Part shown: positions 1 through 11,357 of the stretch, one piece after another | Position numbering within the stretch: the stretch's first letter is position 1 | Layout: every line of letters starts with the position of its first letter | Assembly (NCBI GenBank): GCA_946482595.1 | Contig: CAMLSD010000003.1 | Location: forward strand, 1-64,000 | Reading direction: 5' to 3' | Source of the DNA: an uncultured Comamonadaceae bacterium | GTDB lineage: Bacteria > Pseudomonadota > Gammaproteobacteria > Burkholderiales > Burkholderiaceae | Length of the DNA stretch: 64,000 nt | Position numbers and translations under genes: made by a program | Notes under the pieces: model-generated | The model's database searches: none | Seen by the model: only the letters and a program-made list of their open reading frames with translations | Told to the model about the DNA's origin: nothing

Positions 1-1
1 C

Positions 2-994
2 TTCGTCAAGCTCGTGACCAACCACACGATGGTCAACGAGCAGATGCAGTTCTTCTTGCGTGGTTTCCGCCGTGATGCGCACCCGATGGCCGTGCTGACC
101 GGCCTGGTGGGCGGCTTGTCGGCCTTCTATCACGACAGCACGGACATCAACAATCCGCAGCACCGCGAGATCTCGGCGATCCGCCTGATCGCCAAGCTGC
201 CCACGCTGGTGTCGATGGCCTACAAGTACTCGATCGGCCAGCCGTACATCTACCCGAAGAACTCGCTGTCCTACACCGCGAACTTCACCCGCATGATGTT
301 CGCGACCCCGTGCGAGGACTACGAGCCGAACGACGTGGTGGTGCGTGCACTGGACCGCATCTTCATCCTGCATGCCGACCACGAGCAGAACGCCTCCACC
401 TCCACGGTGCGCCTGTGCGGCTCGTCGGGCACCAACCCGTTTGCCGCCATCGCAGCCGGCGTGGCCTGCCTGTGGGGCCCGGCCCACGGCGGCGCCAACG
501 AGGCCTGCCTGAACATGCTGGAGGACATCCAGCAGATGGGCGGCGTGGCCAAGATCGGCGAGTTCATCGCCAAGGTCAAGGACAAGAACTCCGGCGTGCG
601 CCTGATGGGCTTCGGGCACCGCGTCTACAAGAACTACGACCCGCGCGCCAAGCTGATGCGCGAGACCTGCCATGAGGTGCTGACCGAACTCGGTCTCGAG
701 AACGACCCGCTGTTCAAGCTGGCCATGGCGCTCGAGAAGATCGCGCTGGAAGACGAATACTTCGTCGCCCGCAAGCTCTACCCGAATGTCGACTTCTACT
801 CGGGCATCGTGCAGCGCGCAATCGGCATCCCGGTGTCGCTGTTCACCGCGATCTTTGCGCTCGCCCGCACCGTGGGCTGGATCGCCCAGCTCAACGAAAT
901 GATCGGCGACCCCGAGTACAAGATCGGCCGCCCGCGCCAGCTGTTCGTCGGCGCCACCAAGCGTGATGTGAAACCCATTGGCCAACGTGGCTGA
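2..994 (+). CDS. gltA: Citrate synthase, 3' part (5' end outside window)
   Basis: Condenses oxaloacetate and acetyl-CoA to citrate, the entry step of the TCA cycle, in the cytoplasm. The reading frame is open from base 2, so the gene starts upstream; 330 C-terminal residues are visible. The three catalytic residues of the type II (hexameric, Gram-negative) family are present: His in [10 protein letters not shown], His in [14 protein letters not shown] and Asp in NVDFYSG. It ends just before a strong hairpin terminator, so it is the last gene of its transcript. In Burkholderiales gltA usually closes the sdh operon, which would lie to the left. I have no doubt about the family. Confidence 0.97.
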   Translation, partial: FVKLVTNHTMVNEQMQFFLRGFRRDAHPMAVLTGLVGGLSAFYHDSTDINNPQHREISAIRLIAKLPTLVSMAYKYSIGQPYIYPKNSLSYTANFTRMMFATPCEDYEPNDVVVRALDRIFILHADHEQNASTSTVRLCGSSGTNPFAAIAAGVACLWGPAHGGANEACLNMLEDIQQMGGVAKIGEFIAKVKDKNSGVRLMGFGHRVYKNYDPRAKLMRETCHEVLTELGLENDPLFKLAMALEKIALEDEYFVARKLYPNVDFYSGIVQRAIGIPVSLFTAIFALARTVGWIAQLNEMIGDPEYKIGRPRQLFVGATKRDVKPIGQRG

Positions 995-1037
995 TCGGGG
1001 AGGTCGAGGCCGAACCTCCAATCCGACATGAATCGCT

Positions 1038-1070
1038 GCAAAAACCCCGGCCACTGGCCGGGGTTTTTGC
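1038..1070. terminator. Rho-independent terminator after gltA
   Basis: An 8-bp GC stem (1045-1052 with 1056-1063, loop ACT) is extended by five A:U pairs and followed by five T. The flanking A-run makes it usable from either strand. It separates gltA from the leucine genes. Confidence 0.9.
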
Positions 1071-1081
1071 TTGCGAAAGCC

Positions 1082-1087
1082 TAAAAT
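1082..1087 (+). promoter_or_regulatory. Candidate -10 box upstream of leuC
   Basis: TAAAAT lies 37 bases before the leuC start and directly after the gltA terminator, where a promoter is required. No convincing -35 box is seen at 16-18 bases upstream, because that position falls in the terminator stem. Weak evidence from position and one hexamer only. Confidence 0.3.
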
Positions 1088-1124
1088 CACAGGTTCCCCT
1101 TCCCACGACTCGCACGAGAACGAC

Positions 1125-2534
1125 ATGGGCCGCACCCTCTACGACAAGATCTGGGACGAGCACGTCGTCCACACCGAATCCGACGGCACGGCCGTGCTTT
1201 ACATCGACCGCCACCTGGTGCATGAAGTCACCAGCCCCCAGGCCTTCGAAGGTCTGGATCTGGCTGGGCGCAAGGTGTGGCGTCTGTCGGCCAATCTGGC
1301 CGTCAGTGACCACAACGTGCCGACCACCGACCGCTCCCAGGGCATTGCCGACCCGATCTCCCGCCTGCAGGTCGACACCCTCGATCGCAATTGCGACCGT
1401 CTGGGCATCACCCAGTTCAAGATGACCGACAAGCGCCAGGGCATCGTGCACGTCATCGGCCCGGAACAGGGCGCGACGCTGCCCGGCATGACGGTGGTGT
1501 GCGGCGACTCGCACACGTCCACCCATGGCGCGTTCGGCTGCCTGGCGCATGGCATCGGCACCAGCGAAGTCGAGCATGTGCTGGCCACGCAGACCCTGCT
1601 GGCCAAGAAGGCGAAGAACATGCTGGTGCGGGTCGAGGGCCAACTGCCCAAGGGCTGCAGCGCCAAGGACATCGTGCTGGCCATCATCGGGCGCATCGGC
1701 ACGGCCGGTGGCACCGGCTACACGATCGAGTTCGCCGGCAGCGCCATCCGCTCGCTCAGCATGGAAGGTCGTATGACGGTGTGCAACATGGCGATCGAGG
1801 CGGGCGCCCGTGCCGGCCTGGTGGCTGTGGACGACACGACCATCCAGTACGTGCGCGGCCGACCCTACTCGCCCAAGGGTGTCGAATGGGACCAGGCGGT
1901 GGCCTACTGGCGCGGCCTGCAGTCCGATGCGGACGCCCACTGGGATGCCGTGGTCGAGCTCGACGCCAGCCAGATCCGCCCGCAGGTGACCTGGGGTACC
2001 TCACCCGAGATGGTGCTGTCGATCGAGGACCGCGTGCCCGATCCCGACAAGGAAAAGGACGCCGTGCGCCGCAACGCGATGGAGCGCGCCCTGCAGTACA
2101 TGGCCCTGGAGCCCAACAAGCCGATCAGTGACATCCGCATCGACAAGGTCTTCATCGGTTCGTGCACCAACTCGCGCATCGAGGACATCCGCGAGGCGGC
2201 CGCCATCGTGCGGCGCATCGGGGGCCGGGTGGCCACCAATGTGCGACTGGCCATGGTCGTGCCCGGCTCCGGCCTGGTCAAGGAACAGGCCGAGCGTGAG
2301 GGCCTGGATGAAGTCTTCAAGGCGGCCGGTTTCGAGTGGCGCGAGCCCGGCTGCTCGATGTGCCTGGCGATGAATGCCGACCGGCTGGAGCCCGGCGAAC
2401 GCTGCGCTTCCACGTCGAACCGCAATTTCGAGGGCCGCCAGGGCGCCGGCGGTCGCACCCACCTGGTGAGCCCGGCCATGGCGGCCGCGGCGGCCATGGC
2501 GGGTCACTTTGTCGACGTGCGCCGTGTGGCCTGA
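1125..2534 (+). CDS. leuC: 3-isopropylmalate dehydratase large subunit
   Basis: Together with LeuD it isomerises 2-isopropylmalate to 3-isopropylmalate in leucine synthesis. The 469-residue length matches the family. The three cysteines that hold the [4Fe-4S] cluster are at C347 (in GSCTNSR), C410 and C413 (in GCSMCLAMN). I chose ATG 1125 because the product then starts [10 protein letters not shown], as the family does; an upstream in-frame TTG at 1071 lies against the gltA terminator and would add non-conserved residues. leuD follows after a short lipoprotein gene, so the subunits are probably co-transcribed. Confidence 0.96.
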   Translation: MGRTLYDKIWDEHVVHTESDGTAVLYIDRHLVHEVTSPQAFEGLDLAGRKVWRLSANLAVSDHNVPTTDRSQGIADPISRLQVDTLDRNCDRLGITQFKMTDKRQGIVHVIGPEQGATLPGMTVVCGDSHTSTHGAFGCLAHGIGTSEVEHVLATQTLLAKKAKNMLVRVEGQLPKGCSAKDIVLAIIGRIGTAGGTGYTIEFAGSAIRSLSMEGRMTVCNMAIEAGARAGLVAVDDTTIQYVRGRPYSPKGVEWDQAVAYWRGLQSDADAHWDAVVELDASQIRPQVTWGTSPEMVLSIEDRVPDPDKEKDAVRRNAMERALQYMALEPNKPISDIRIDKVFIGSCTNSRIEDIREAAAIVRRIGGRVATNVRLAMVVPGSGLVKEQAEREGLDEVFKAAGFEWREPGCSMCLAMNADRLEPGERCASTSNRNFEGRQGAGGRTHLVSPAMAAAAAMAGHFVDVRRVA

Positions 2535-2558
2535 GGGCCGAGCTAGCTGGAGTACACC

Positions 2559-2684
2559 ATGAAAAAACTCGTGATGCTGATCGCAAGCCTGTTCATCGTG
2601 GCAGGCTGCAACACCTTCGAGGGCATCGGCAAGGATGTCCAGAAGGCCGGCGAGAAGATCGAAGACGCGGCAAAGAAGAAGTAA
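2559..2684 (+). CDS. Small entericidin-like lipoprotein between leuC and leuD
   Basis: This 41-residue protein starts MKKLVMLIASLF and has a lipobox VAGC with the lipidated cysteine at residue 17. Its mature part is only 25 residues, lysine/glutamate-rich and predicted helical (EGIGKDVQKAGEKIEDAA). This matches the entericidin A/B family of small membrane lipoproteins, whose role is loosely tied to stress or programmed lysis. A ribosome site CTGGAG lies about six bases before the ATG. It sits 24 bases after leuC and 9 bases before leuD, so it is very probably read with them. Its function here is unknown. Very short genes like this are easily missed. Confidence 0.85.
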   Translation: MKKLVMLIASLFIVAGCNTFEGIGKDVQKAGEKIEDAAKKK

Positions 2685-2693
2685 GGAAGCAGC

Positions 2694-3344
2694 ATGCAGG
2701 CATTTCGAGTGCATCAGGGTCTGGTGGCCCCGATCGATCGCGAGAACGTCGACACCGACGCGATCATTCCCAAGCAGTTTCTGAAGTCGATCAAGCGATC
2801 GGGTTTTGGCCCCAACCTGTTCGACGAATGGCGTTACCTCGACGTCGGCCAGCCCGGCCAGGATCCAGCGTCGCGCAAGCCCAACCCGGACTTCGTGCTG
2901 AACCAGCCGCGCTACCAGGGGGCGTCGATCCTGCTGGCCCGCCAGAACTTCGGTTGTGGCTCCAGCCGCGAGCATGCGCCGTGGGCCATCGACCAATTCG
3001 GCTTTCGTGCGCTGATCGCGCCCAGCTACGCCGACATCTTCTTCAACAACTGCTTCAAGAACGGCCTGCTGCCCATCGTGCTGCCCGAGCACGAGGTGGC
3101 GCGCCTGTTCGACGAGGTCTATGCGTTTGTCGGCTATCAGCTCACGATCGACCTGGAGCGCCAGGTGGTGGTCAAGCCTGACGGCACTGAGCTGTCGTTC
3201 GACGTGCAGCCTTTCCGCAAGCATTGCCTGCTCAACGGTTTTGACGACATCGGCCTGACGCTGCAGCACGCCGACAAGATCAAGGCCTTCGAGGCCGAGC
3301 GCCTGGCGCGACAACCCTGGCTCAACCATCGACTGGTCGGCTGA
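2694..3344 (+). CDS. leuD: 3-isopropylmalate dehydratase small subunit
   Basis: Small (swivel-domain) subunit of isopropylmalate isomerase; it completes the active site of LeuC. The 216 residues fit the proteobacterial LeuD length. The family motif [14 protein letters not shown] is present near residue 85, as is the N-terminal segment reading [14 protein letters not shown] ribosome site GGAAG lies five bases before the ATG, directly behind the lipoprotein stop codon. leuB follows after 29 bases, so leuC-lipoprotein-leuD-leuB reads as one operon. Confidence 0.97.
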   Translation: MQAFRVHQGLVAPIDRENVDTDAIIPKQFLKSIKRSGFGPNLFDEWRYLDVGQPGQDPASRKPNPDFVLNQPRYQGASILLARQNFGCGSSREHAPWAIDQFGFRALIAPSYADIFFNNCFKNGLLPIVLPEHEVARLFDEVYAFVGYQLTIDLERQVVVKPDGTELSFDVQPFRKHCLLNGFDDIGLTLQHADKIKAFEAERLARQPWLNHRLVG

Positions 3345-3373
3345 AGCCGCCGGCCCCTGTTCCAAGGATTCAC

Positions 3374-4453
<1,080 letters not shown>

Positions 4454-4536
4454 TCGGCCCCGGGCGCGCGCAGACGCGCACCCGCCCGTACACGCATTCA
4501 CTCCCAAACATTTGGTATCGATAAGGCAAGAAAGAA

Positions 4537-5670
4537 ATGGCAACGAATCTGGTTGGTCTGGTCGGCTGGCGCGGCATGGTCGGCTCGGTGTTGATGGATC
4601 GCATGCAGCAGGAGGGCGACTTCGAGCTGTTCGAGCCGCTGTTCTTCAGCACCAGCAATGCCGGCGGCGCGGCACCCGCGATGGCGAAGAATGAAACCCG
4701 CCTGCAGGACGCCCATGACATCGAGCAGCTCAAGCGCTGCGAGATCATCATCACGGCCCAGGGCGGCGACTACACGAGCGAAGTCTTCCCCAAGCTGCGC
4801 GCTGCCGGCTGGAAGGGCCACTGGATCGACGCGGCCTCCACGCTGCGCATGAAGGATGACGCCGTGATCATCCTCGACCCGGTCAACATGCCGGTGATCA
4901 AGAACGCGCTGGCCGCAGGCGGGCGCAACTGGGTCGGCGGCAACTGCACCGTCAGCTGCATGCTGATGGGCGTGGGCGCGCTCTACAAGGCAGGCCTGGT
5001 CGAGTGGATGAGCACGATGACCTACCAGGCTGCCTCGGGCGGCGGCGCGCAGCACATGCGCGAACTGCTGACGCAGTTCGGCACGCTCAACGCCGAGGTC
5101 AGGCCGCTGCTGGATGACCCGAAAAGCGCGATCCTCGAGATCGATCGCCGCATCGTCGCGCGCCAGCGTGCCATGTCGGCCGAGGAAACCGCGAACTTCG
5201 GGGTGCCGCTGGGTGGTTCGCTGATTCCCTGGATCGACAAGGACCTGGGCAACGGCACCAGCCGTGAGGAATGGAAGGGTGGGGCAGAGACCAACAAGAT
5301 CCTGGGCATCGGCGAAGGCTTCGGCACGGCCCCGATCCCGGTCGACGGCTTCTGCGTGCGCATCGGTGCGATGCGCTGCCACAGCCAGGCGCTGACCTTC
5401 AAGCTGCGCAAGGACGTGCCGGTGGCGGACATCGAGGCGATGATCGCCGCCGACAACCCCTGGGCCAAGGTCGTCCCCAACACCCGTGAAGCCACGATGC
5501 AGGACCTCACGCCCGTGGCTGTGACCGGCACGCTGACCATCCCCGTCGGACGCATCCGCAAGCTTGCGATGGGCCCGGAATACGTCGGCGCATTCACCAT
5601 CGGCGACCAGCTCCTGTGGGGGGCTGCCGAACCGCTGCGCCGCATGCTGCGCATCCTGCTCGACCGTTGA
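4537..5670 (+). CDS. asd: Aspartate-semialdehyde dehydrogenase
   Basis: Reduces aspartyl phosphate to aspartate semialdehyde, the branch point to lysine/diaminopimelate, threonine and methionine. The 377 residues fit the Gram-negative Asd class. The N-terminal Rossmann segment reads [14 protein letters not shown], and the active-site cysteine is C137 in [10 protein letters not shown]. An AAGAAAG stretch stands before the ATG. In Burkholderiales it regularly sits between leuB and fimV, as here. A perfect 13-bp hairpin follows the stop codon. Confidence 0.97.
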   Translation: MATNLVGLVGWRGMVGSVLMDRMQQEGDFELFEPLFFSTSNAGGAAPAMAKNETRLQDAHDIEQLKRCEIIITAQGGDYTSEVFPKLRAAGWKGHWIDAASTLRMKDDAVIILDPVNMPVIKNALAAGGRNWVGGNCTVSCMLMGVGALYKAGLVEWMSTMTYQAASGGGAQHMRELLTQFGTLNAEVRPLLDDPKSAILEIDRRIVARQRAMSAEETANFGVPLGGSLIPWIDKDLGNGTSREEWKGGAETNKILGIGEGFGTAPIPVDGFCVRIGAMRCHSQALTFKLRKDVPVADIEAMIAADNPWAKVVPNTREATMQDLTPVAVTGTLTIPVGRIRKLAMGPEYVGAFTIGDQLLWGAAEPLRRMLRILLDR

Positions 5671-5678
5671 GTGGGGCC

Positions 5679-5707
5679 TGCCAACCGGCCAGTGTGGCCG
5701 GTTGGCA
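5679..5707. terminator. Perfect 13-bp hairpin after asd, no T-tract
   Basis: Bases 5679-5691 pair perfectly with 5695-5707 around a GTG loop, nine bases after the asd stop. No run of T follows, so it is either an atypical terminator or a 3'-end stabilising structure. Confidence 0.5.
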
Positions 5708-5767
5708 ACAATTCACGCCCGGTTACAAGTGGGTCAAAGGCAAGGGAATGTCAGCAATTGCATGAGC

Positions 5768-5796
5768 TTGTCAGCGTATCTGCTTGATGTTATTGT
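5768..5796 (+). promoter_or_regulatory. Candidate sigma-70 promoter for fimV
   Basis: TTGTCA (5768-5773) and TATTGT (5791-5796) are separated by exactly 17 bases in an unusually AT-rich patch between the asd hairpin and fimV. The inferred transcription start is near 5803. The match is 5 of 6 for the -35 box and 4 of 6 for the -10 box. Confidence 0.45.
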
Positions 5797-5888
5797 GATT
5801 TCTGCATTCCCTGTGGGGGCATTTGTGGTCTATCCTTCTTGCCATGGTGGCCACGCACTCACGGCCGCTTGATCCTTTGGGAGACGCC

Positions 5889-8501
5889 TTGAAACGAAAT
5901 TCACCAGCCGTAGGGCGTTTCGCTCTGTCCGGTGTGGCAGCCGCGGCCATGTTTCTGGCCGCTGGCAATGCTGCGGCGCTGGGTCTCGGTCGCCTGACCG
6001 TCCAGTCGGCGTTGGGTGAGAGCCTGCGCGCAGAGATCGACGTGACCAGCCTGACGCCTGAGGAAGCCTCGAACTTCCAGGCGCGGGTGGCCAATCCTTC
6101 CGCGTATCGCGCTGCAGGCGTTGACTACAACAACGTCCTGCCGAGCACCCAGATCTCGCTCCAGCGGCGAGCCGACGGTCGTCCTTTCCTGCGGATCACG
6201 AGTGATCGTGCCGTGCAGGAGCCCTTCGTCGACGTGATCCTCGAGATCTCGTGGGCCACCGGGCGTCTGGTGCGTGAGTACACCCTGTTGCTCGATCCGC
6301 CGACCGGCAACCGCCAGGCTGCGGCGCCGGCCACCGCACCGGTCATGTCGGGCGGCGACAGCAGCACGGCCGCCCAGGCCTCGTCGCCGGCCACCGCACC
6401 GTCTGCCGCACCCACCCCCCGCAGCGCGCCCGCGCCGGCGCCGGCTCCCCGCCGCGCCGAGGCGCCCTCGCCGCAGCGTGCAGCAGAGGCTACGGGCAGC
6501 GGTGAGGACGAATACCGCGTGCGTCGCGGTGACACGCTGTACGGCGTGGCGGCCCGGGTGCAGCGCTCCGGCGTTTCGCTCGACCAGATGCTGGTCGCCC
6601 TGTACCGCGCCAACCCTGACGCGTTCATTGCCGACAACATCAATCGGCTGAAGGCCGGTGCCGTGCTGTCGGTGCCGAGCTCGAGCGAGGCCGGTTCGGT
6701 GAGCAACTCCGAAGCCCGGCAGCTGATCCAGGCCCAGAGTGCCGACTTCGCGGCCTACCGCCAGCGACTGGCGGGTGCCGTGCCCAAGGTGGCAGCCAGC
6801 GACACCGGTCGCCAGGCAACCGGGCAGGTTCAGGCTTCGGTCGAGGACCGCAAGCAGGCTGCGGCGCCCACGCCTGACAAGCTGACCCTGAGCAAGGGCC
6901 AGGTGGCAGCGCCCGGCGCCTCCGCCGAGGATCGCATCGCCCAGGAGCGTCAGAAGCAGGAAGCCGCTGCGCGAGTGGCCGAACTGTCGCGCAACGTCGA
7001 AGACCTCAAGAAGATGACGACGCCGGCTGGCGGCGCCCCGGCGCCGGGCCCCACGGCTTCGCCCGCGCCGGCAACGGCCGCGAGCCCCGCCGTCACGCCT
7101 CCGGTGCAGGTCGCGGCCGCTCCGGCGCCGGCACCCGCCCCCGAAGTGGCATCGGCCCCTGCGGTGGATGCGCCTGCTGCCGTGCCCGAACCGGCATCGG
7201 CTCCGGCGGAGCTGGCCGCTGCGTCTGAACCTGCCGTGGCCGAGGCTCCTGCCAGCGCCGCGCCGGCGCCCGCGCCGATGCCCGTGCCGGCCGAAGAGCC
7301 GGGGCTGCTCGACGAGCTGCTGGCCAATCCGCTGGTTCCGGCGGGTGCAGCCATCCTCGTGGCCCTGCTGGCCGGCCTGGGCTTCTATCGGCTGCGTTCG
7401 CGCAACAAGAAGGACAGCGGCGAAACGTCCTTCCTCGAAAGCCGTCTGCAGCCTGATTCGTTCTTCGGCGCCAGCGGTGGTCAGCGCATCGACACCAAGG
7501 ATGCATCTGGTGCTCCGTCCTCGCTGAGCTATTCGCTCAGCCAGCTGGACGCCATCGGTGACGTCGATCCGGTGGCCGAGGCCGACGTCTACCTCGCCTA
7601 CGGCCGGGATCTGCAGGCCGAGGAGATCCTCAAGGAAGCCATGCGCGCCAATCCGGAGCGCCTGGCCGTGCGGACCAAGCTGCTGGAGGTCTACGCCAAG
7701 CGCCGCGACACCAAGGGCTTCGAACTGCTGGCAACGCAGTTGTATGGTCTGACGGGCGGTCAGGGCGAAGACTGGGCCAAGGGTCAGGAGCTCGGTCGGC
7801 AGATCGACCCCGAGAATCCGCTGTACCAGCCGGGCGGTGCACCGGCCGACGCTACGAAGGCCGCCGAAGGCGGGTTCGAGCCGCTGGGCGCCAGCACGAT
7901 GCCGCAGTCCATCCTGCCGACCGCATCGCGATTCGAGGAGCCCCCGGCCGCACCGCTGGTCGACCTGGATCTCGATCTGCCGGTCGTCGACGCGCCGCAG
8001 GCACCGCGCCTGGACCCCGAGTCGACCAAGCCGATGCCCTCGTCGATGCAGATTCCCCCGACGGCGTCGTTTGGCAGTCTCGATCTCGATGCCACCGCAC
8101 CCGCGGCGACCGCGTCGCCTGGCGTGCAGGACATGGGTCTGTCATTCGAACTGCCCGACCTGCCTCCGGCGCCCGCGCCGGTGGCAAGCCCTGCAGCGTC
8201 GGTCAAGTCGTCCAACAGCATGGACTTTGATCTGGGTGACATCTCGCTCGATCTGAACCCGCCGCCGGGCCTGGATCTCGATGCCACGATCAGCCGGCCG
8301 GCCGGACTCGACGAGCCTTTCGACCTGGGCGGCGGTGACAGCGAAAGCGGTGATCCGCTCGCACGCAAGCTGGAACTGGCAGACGAGTTCCGCCAGATCG
8401 GTGATCGTGAAGGTGCACGCGAACTGCTGCAGGAAGTGGTCTCGAAGTCCGATGGCGCGCTGAAGGCCAAGGCTCAGACCATGCTGGCCGAACTCGGCTG
8501 A
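5889..8501 (+). CDS. fimV: FimV/HubP-like polar hub protein
   Basis: Inner-membrane protein that binds peptidoglycan and organises the cell pole and type IV pilus/twitching motility in relatives. The order is as in the family: signal-like hydrophobic stretch, conserved N-terminal domain (LGLGRLTVQSALGESLRAEI), a LysM domain (YRVRRGDTLYGVAARV), a long Ala/Pro-rich linker, one membrane helix (VPAGAAILVALLAGLGFYRL), an acidic cytoplasmic region, and the C-terminal FimV motif near LADEFRQIGDREGARELL. I chose TTG 5889 (LKRNSPAVGRF) because GGAGA lies five bases upstream. ATG 5844 has no ribosome site, so the true start could still differ. truA follows after a long hairpin. Confidence 0.9.
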   Translation: MKRNSPAVGRFALSGVAAAAMFLAAGNAAALGLGRLTVQSALGESLRAEIDVTSLTPEEASNFQARVANPSAYRAAGVDYNNVLPSTQISLQRRADGRPFLRITSDRAVQEPFVDVILEISWATGRLVREYTLLLDPPTGNRQAAAPATAPVMSGGDSSTAAQASSPATAPSAAPTPRSAPAPAPAPRRAEAPSPQRAAEATGSGEDEYRVRRGDTLYGVAARVQRSGVSLDQMLVALYRANPDAFIADNINRLKAGAVLSVPSSSEAGSVSNSEARQLIQAQSADFAAYRQRLAGAVPKVAASDTGRQATGQVQASVEDRKQAAAPTPDKLTLSKGQVAAPGASAEDRIAQERQKQEAAARVAELSRNVEDLKKMTTPAGGAPAPGPTASPAPATAASPAVTPPVQVAAAPAPAPAPEVASAPAVDAPAAVPEPASAPAELAAASEPAVAEAPASAAPAPAPMPVPAEEPGLLDELLANPLVPAGAAILVALLAGLGFYRLRSRNKKDSGETSFLESRLQPDSFFGASGGQRIDTKDASGAPSSLSYSLSQLDAIGDVDPVAEADVYLAYGRDLQAEEILKEAMRANPERLAVRTKLLEVYAKRRDTKGFELLATQLYGLTGGQGEDWAKGQELGRQIDPENPLYQPGGAPADATKAAEGGFEPLGASTMPQSILPTASRFEEPPAAPLVDLDLDLPVVDAPQAPRLDPESTKPMPSSMQIPPTASFGSLDLDATAPAATASPGVQDMGLSFELPDLPPAPAPVASPAASVKSSNSMDFDLGDISLDLNPPPGLDLDATISRPAGLDEPFDLGGGDSESGDPLARKLELADEFRQIGDREGARELLQEVVSKSDGALKAKAQTMLAELG

Positions 8502-8504
8502 AAC

Positions 8505-8554
8505 AACGCCCTGTCGACCGCGGTGTCCGTCGTGACACCCCGGGGCAGGGCGTT
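8505..8554. terminator. Long two-tier hairpin between fimV and truA
   Basis: A perfect 9-bp outer stem (8505-8513 with 8546-8554) encloses a perfect 6-bp inner stem (8522-8527 with 8534-8539). Only TTTG follows, so termination is likely partial. It starts four bases after the fimV stop codon. Confidence 0.45.
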
Positions 8555-8583
8555 TGCCATGGAGCAGTGAGGTCTTGAGCCAC

Positions 8584-9381
8584 ATGCCCACGCGCATGGC
8601 CCTGGGTGTCAGCTACCGGGGCACCGCCTACAAGGGCTGGCAGATCCAGCCTGAGCTGCCCAGCGTGCAGGCGAGCCTGGAGCAGGCGCTCGATCGTTTC
8701 TGCGGGCTGCCGCCCGGCAGCATTCGCACCGTGTGTGCCGGGCGTACCGACACCGGTGTGCACGGCCTCAACCAGGTCGTGCACTTCGACACGCCTGTGC
8801 AGCGTGAGCCGTTCTCATGGGTTCGCGGCACCAACGCCCATCTGCCCGGCGACGTCGCCATCCAGTGGGCCGCCGAGGTGCCGCATGACTTCCATGCTCG
8901 CAATGCCGCCCGAGCGCGGCGCTATGCCTACATCCTGCTTGAAAGCCCGCAGCGCCCGTCGCTGGAGGCTGGTTTTGTCGGCTGGGTCTTTCGACCGCTG
9001 GACCAGCGCGCGATGCAGCAGGCCGCCAGGCACCTGATCGGAGAGCATGACTTCAGCGCCTTTCGCTCGTCTGAATGCCAGGCACGCTCACCGATCAAGC
9101 AGCTGCGTGACATCTCGATCGAGCGGCGGGGCGCCTACTGGCGCTTCGAATTCGAGGCCAGCGCCTTCCTGCATCACATGGTGCGCAACCTGATGGGCTG
9201 CCTGCTGGCTATCGGCAGCGGGCAGCGTCCGCCCGACTGGGCCCGTGAGGTACTGGACTCACGGGATCGCCGTACGGCACCCCCCACCTTCGAGCCGGAC
9301 GGCCTGTATTTCCTGGGCCCGCGTTACGATGCCGGGCTCGGCCTGCCCGAACGCACCGCGGCGTTCGACTGGCTGCCCTGA
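8584..9381 (+). CDS. truA: tRNA pseudouridine(38-40) synthase
   Basis: Isomerises uridines 38-40 in the anticodon arm of many tRNAs. With ATG 8584 the protein has 265 residues, close to the E. coli enzyme. The catalytic aspartate is D56 in AGRTDTGVHG, and the conserved segment FLHHMVRNLMG is near residue 200. A GAGGT-like ribosome site lies about ten bases before this ATG. An alternative ATG at 8596 gives MALGVSYRGT, which also resembles the family, so the start is uncertain by four codons. The fimV-truA-trpF order is usual in Burkholderiales. Confidence 0.95.
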   Translation: MPTRMALGVSYRGTAYKGWQIQPELPSVQASLEQALDRFCGLPPGSIRTVCAGRTDTGVHGLNQVVHFDTPVQREPFSWVRGTNAHLPGDVAIQWAAEVPHDFHARNAARARRYAYILLESPQRPSLEAGFVGWVFRPLDQRAMQQAARHLIGEHDFSAFRSSECQARSPIKQLRDISIERRGAYWRFEFEASAFLHHMVRNLMGCLLAIGSGQRPPDWAREVLDSRDRRTAPPTFEPDGLYFLGPRYDAGLGLPERTAAFDWLP

Positions 9382-9432
9382 ACGGCGGCGCACCTGCCTG
9401 CCGCCCGTTCGAGCCTGAATGAAGCTGATGTC

Positions 9433-10083
9433 ATGACCCTCCTGCGCACTCGTATCAAGATCTGTGGACTGACGCGCGAGGCCGATGTCGACGCCGCCGT
9501 CGAGGCGGGGGCGGACGCCATCGGGCTGGTGTTCTACGCCCGCAGCCCGCGGCACGTGTCGGTGGCGCAAGCACGTCGTCTGGTGGACCGCCTGCCGCCG
9601 TTCGTGACGCCAGTGGCGCTGTTCGTGAATCCGAGCCGCGAAGAGGTTGCCAGCGTCACCGCGGCATTGCCGCAGGTCCTGCTGCAGTTCCACGGCGACG
9701 AGGCTGCCGCCGACTGCGAGCAGTACGGGCGCCCGTACATCCGGGCCGCACGGATGGCCGAGGGTCTGGATTTGCTACACTTTGCTTCTCAGTTTGCCTC
9801 GGCCCAGGCCCTGTTGCTTGATGCACATGTGGAAGGGTACGGCGGCAGCGGAAAGGTCTTCGATTGGTCTGCCATTCCACCAAACGTGCCCCGTCCGGTC
9901 GTTTTGTCTGGTGGGTTGAGTCCTGCAAACGTGACCGATGGGGTGCTTCGGGTACGGCCCTGGGCCGTTGACGTGAGCACCGGCGTTGAAAGCAGCAAAG
10001 GCATCAAGGATGCCGCTGCGATGCGCCGGTTCTGTGACGCAGTGCGTGAAGCGGACGCCCGCATGGCGGCGGCCCTCACCTGA
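9433..10083 (+). CDS. trpF: Phosphoribosylanthranilate isomerase
   Basis: Carries out the Amadori rearrangement of phosphoribosylanthranilate in tryptophan synthesis. The 216 residues form a single TIM barrel. The catalytic cysteine lies in KICGLTRE (C11), and the catalytic aspartate region is [19 protein letters not shown]. The C-terminal phosphate loop is seen in [11 protein letters not shown] and [15 protein letters not shown]. It is followed after 26 bases by trpB, so trpF-trpB-trpA-accD form one transcription unit, with the anthranilate genes elsewhere. Confidence 0.96.
   Translation: MTLLRTRIKICGLTREADVDAAVEAGADAIGLVFYARSPRHVSVAQARRLVDRLPPFVTPVALFVNPSREEVASVTAALPQVLLQFHGDEAAADCEQYGRPYIRAARMAEGLDLLHFASQFASAQALLLDAHVEGYGGSGKVFDWSAIPPNVPRPVVLSGGLSPANVTDGVLRVRPWAVDVSTGVESSKGIKDAAAMRRFCDAVREADARMAAALT
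9773..9781 (+). promoter_or_regulatory. Possible internal extended -10 promoter in trpF
   Basis: TGCTACACT fits an extended -10 pattern (TG, one base, TACACT) inside a locally AT-rich patch of trpF. It could add transcription of trpBA-accD. No -35 box is seen and the bases are also coding, so this is weak. Confidence 0.2.
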
Positions 10084-10109
10084 CTGCCAGACTTGAACCT
10101 GAAGCACAC

Positions 10110-11357
10110 ATGATCGACTATCACCAACCCGATGCCCGCGGGCATTTCGGACCCTATGGCGGCTCCTTCGTCGCCGAAACCCTCGTTCACGCCCTCGACG
10201 AACTGAAGGCGGCCTACGAGAAATACCGCAACGACCCGGAGTTCCAGGCCGAATTCCGCTACGAGCTGGCGCATTTTGTCGGGCGTCCCAGCCCGATCTA
10301 TCATGCCGCCCGCATGAGCCGCGAGATGGGTGGCGCGCAGATCTACCTCAAGCGCGAGGACCTGAACCACACCGGCGCCCACAAGGTGAACAACACCATC
10401 GGGCAGGCGCTGCTGGCCCGCCGCATGGGCAAGCCACGTGTGATTGCCGAGACCGGCGCCGGGCAGCACGGGGTGGCCACGGCCACCATCTGCGCCCGCT
10501 ACGGGCTGGAATGTGTCGTCTACATGGGCGCCGAGGACGTCAAGCGCCAGTCGCCCAACGTCTACCGCATGCATCTGCTGGGCGCGCGGGTCGTGCCGGT
10601 CGAAAGCGGCTCGAAGACGCTGAAGGACGCCCTCAACGAGGCGCTGCGCGACTGGGTCACGAACGTCGAGAACACGTTCTACATCATCGGCACCGTGGCC
10701 GGCCCGGCGCCTTACCCCGAGATGGTGCGCGACTTCCAGAGCGTGATCGGCGAGGAGTGCCTGGTGCAGATGCCCGAGATGACCGGGCGCCAGCCAGACG
10801 TTGTGGTCGCCTGCGTGGGCGGCGGCAGCAATGCCATGGGCATCTTCTACCCCTACATCCGGCATGAAGGCACACGGCTGATCGGTGTCGAGGCCGCCGG
10901 GCAGGGCCTGGACAGCGGCAAACATGCCGCCTCGCTCAGCGCGGGTTCGCCTGGTGTGCTGCACGGCAACCGGACCTACCTGCTGCAGGACGCCAACGGC
11001 CAGATCACCGAGACCCACAGCATCTCGGCCGGGCTGGACTACCCCGGGGTCGGCCCGGAACACGCCTTCCTGAAGGACATCGGGCGAGCCGAGTACGTTG
11101 GCGTCACCGACGAAGAAGCGCTTGGGGCGTTCCACTATCTGTGCCGCACCGAAGGCATCATTCCGGCGCTTGAATCCAGCCACGCGGTGGCGCACGCCAT
11201 GAAACTCGCCAAGACGATGCGAACCGATCAGATCATCCTGGTCAACCTCTCCGGCCGGGGCGACAAGGACATCGGCACGGTCGCCGACCTCTCCGGCGCC
11301 GCATTCCATGACCGGCCGTCGCAGGCTGGCGTCCAGGTCAAGGGAGCGACGGCATGA
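10110..11357 (+). CDS. trpB: Tryptophan synthase beta chain
   Basis: Pyridoxal-phosphate enzyme that joins indole and serine to make tryptophan. The 415-residue length is somewhat above the usual 390-400. The PLP-binding lysine is K92 in [11 protein letters not shown], and the phosphate-binding glycine loop is seen in [12 protein letters not shown]. The last bases overlap trpA by four (ATGA), so the two subunits of the alpha2-beta2 complex are translationally coupled. Confidence 0.98.
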   Translation: MIDYHQPDARGHFGPYGGSFVAETLVHALDELKAAYEKYRNDPEFQAEFRYELAHFVGRPSPIYHAARMSREMGGAQIYLKREDLNHTGAHKVNNTIGQALLARRMGKPRVIAETGAGQHGVATATICARYGLECVVYMGAEDVKRQSPNVYRMHLLGARVVPVESGSKTLKDALNEALRDWVTNVENTFYIIGTVAGPAPYPEMVRDFQSVIGEECLVQMPEMTGRQPDVVVACVGGGSNAMGIFYPYIRHEGTRLIGVEAAGQGLDSGKHAASLSAGSPGVLHGNRTYLLQDANGQITETHSISAGLDYPGVGPEHAFLKDIGRAEYVGVTDEEALGAFHYLCRTEGIIPALESSHAVAHAMKLAKTMRTDQIILVNLSGRGDKDIGTVADLSGAAFHDRPSQAGVQVKGATA

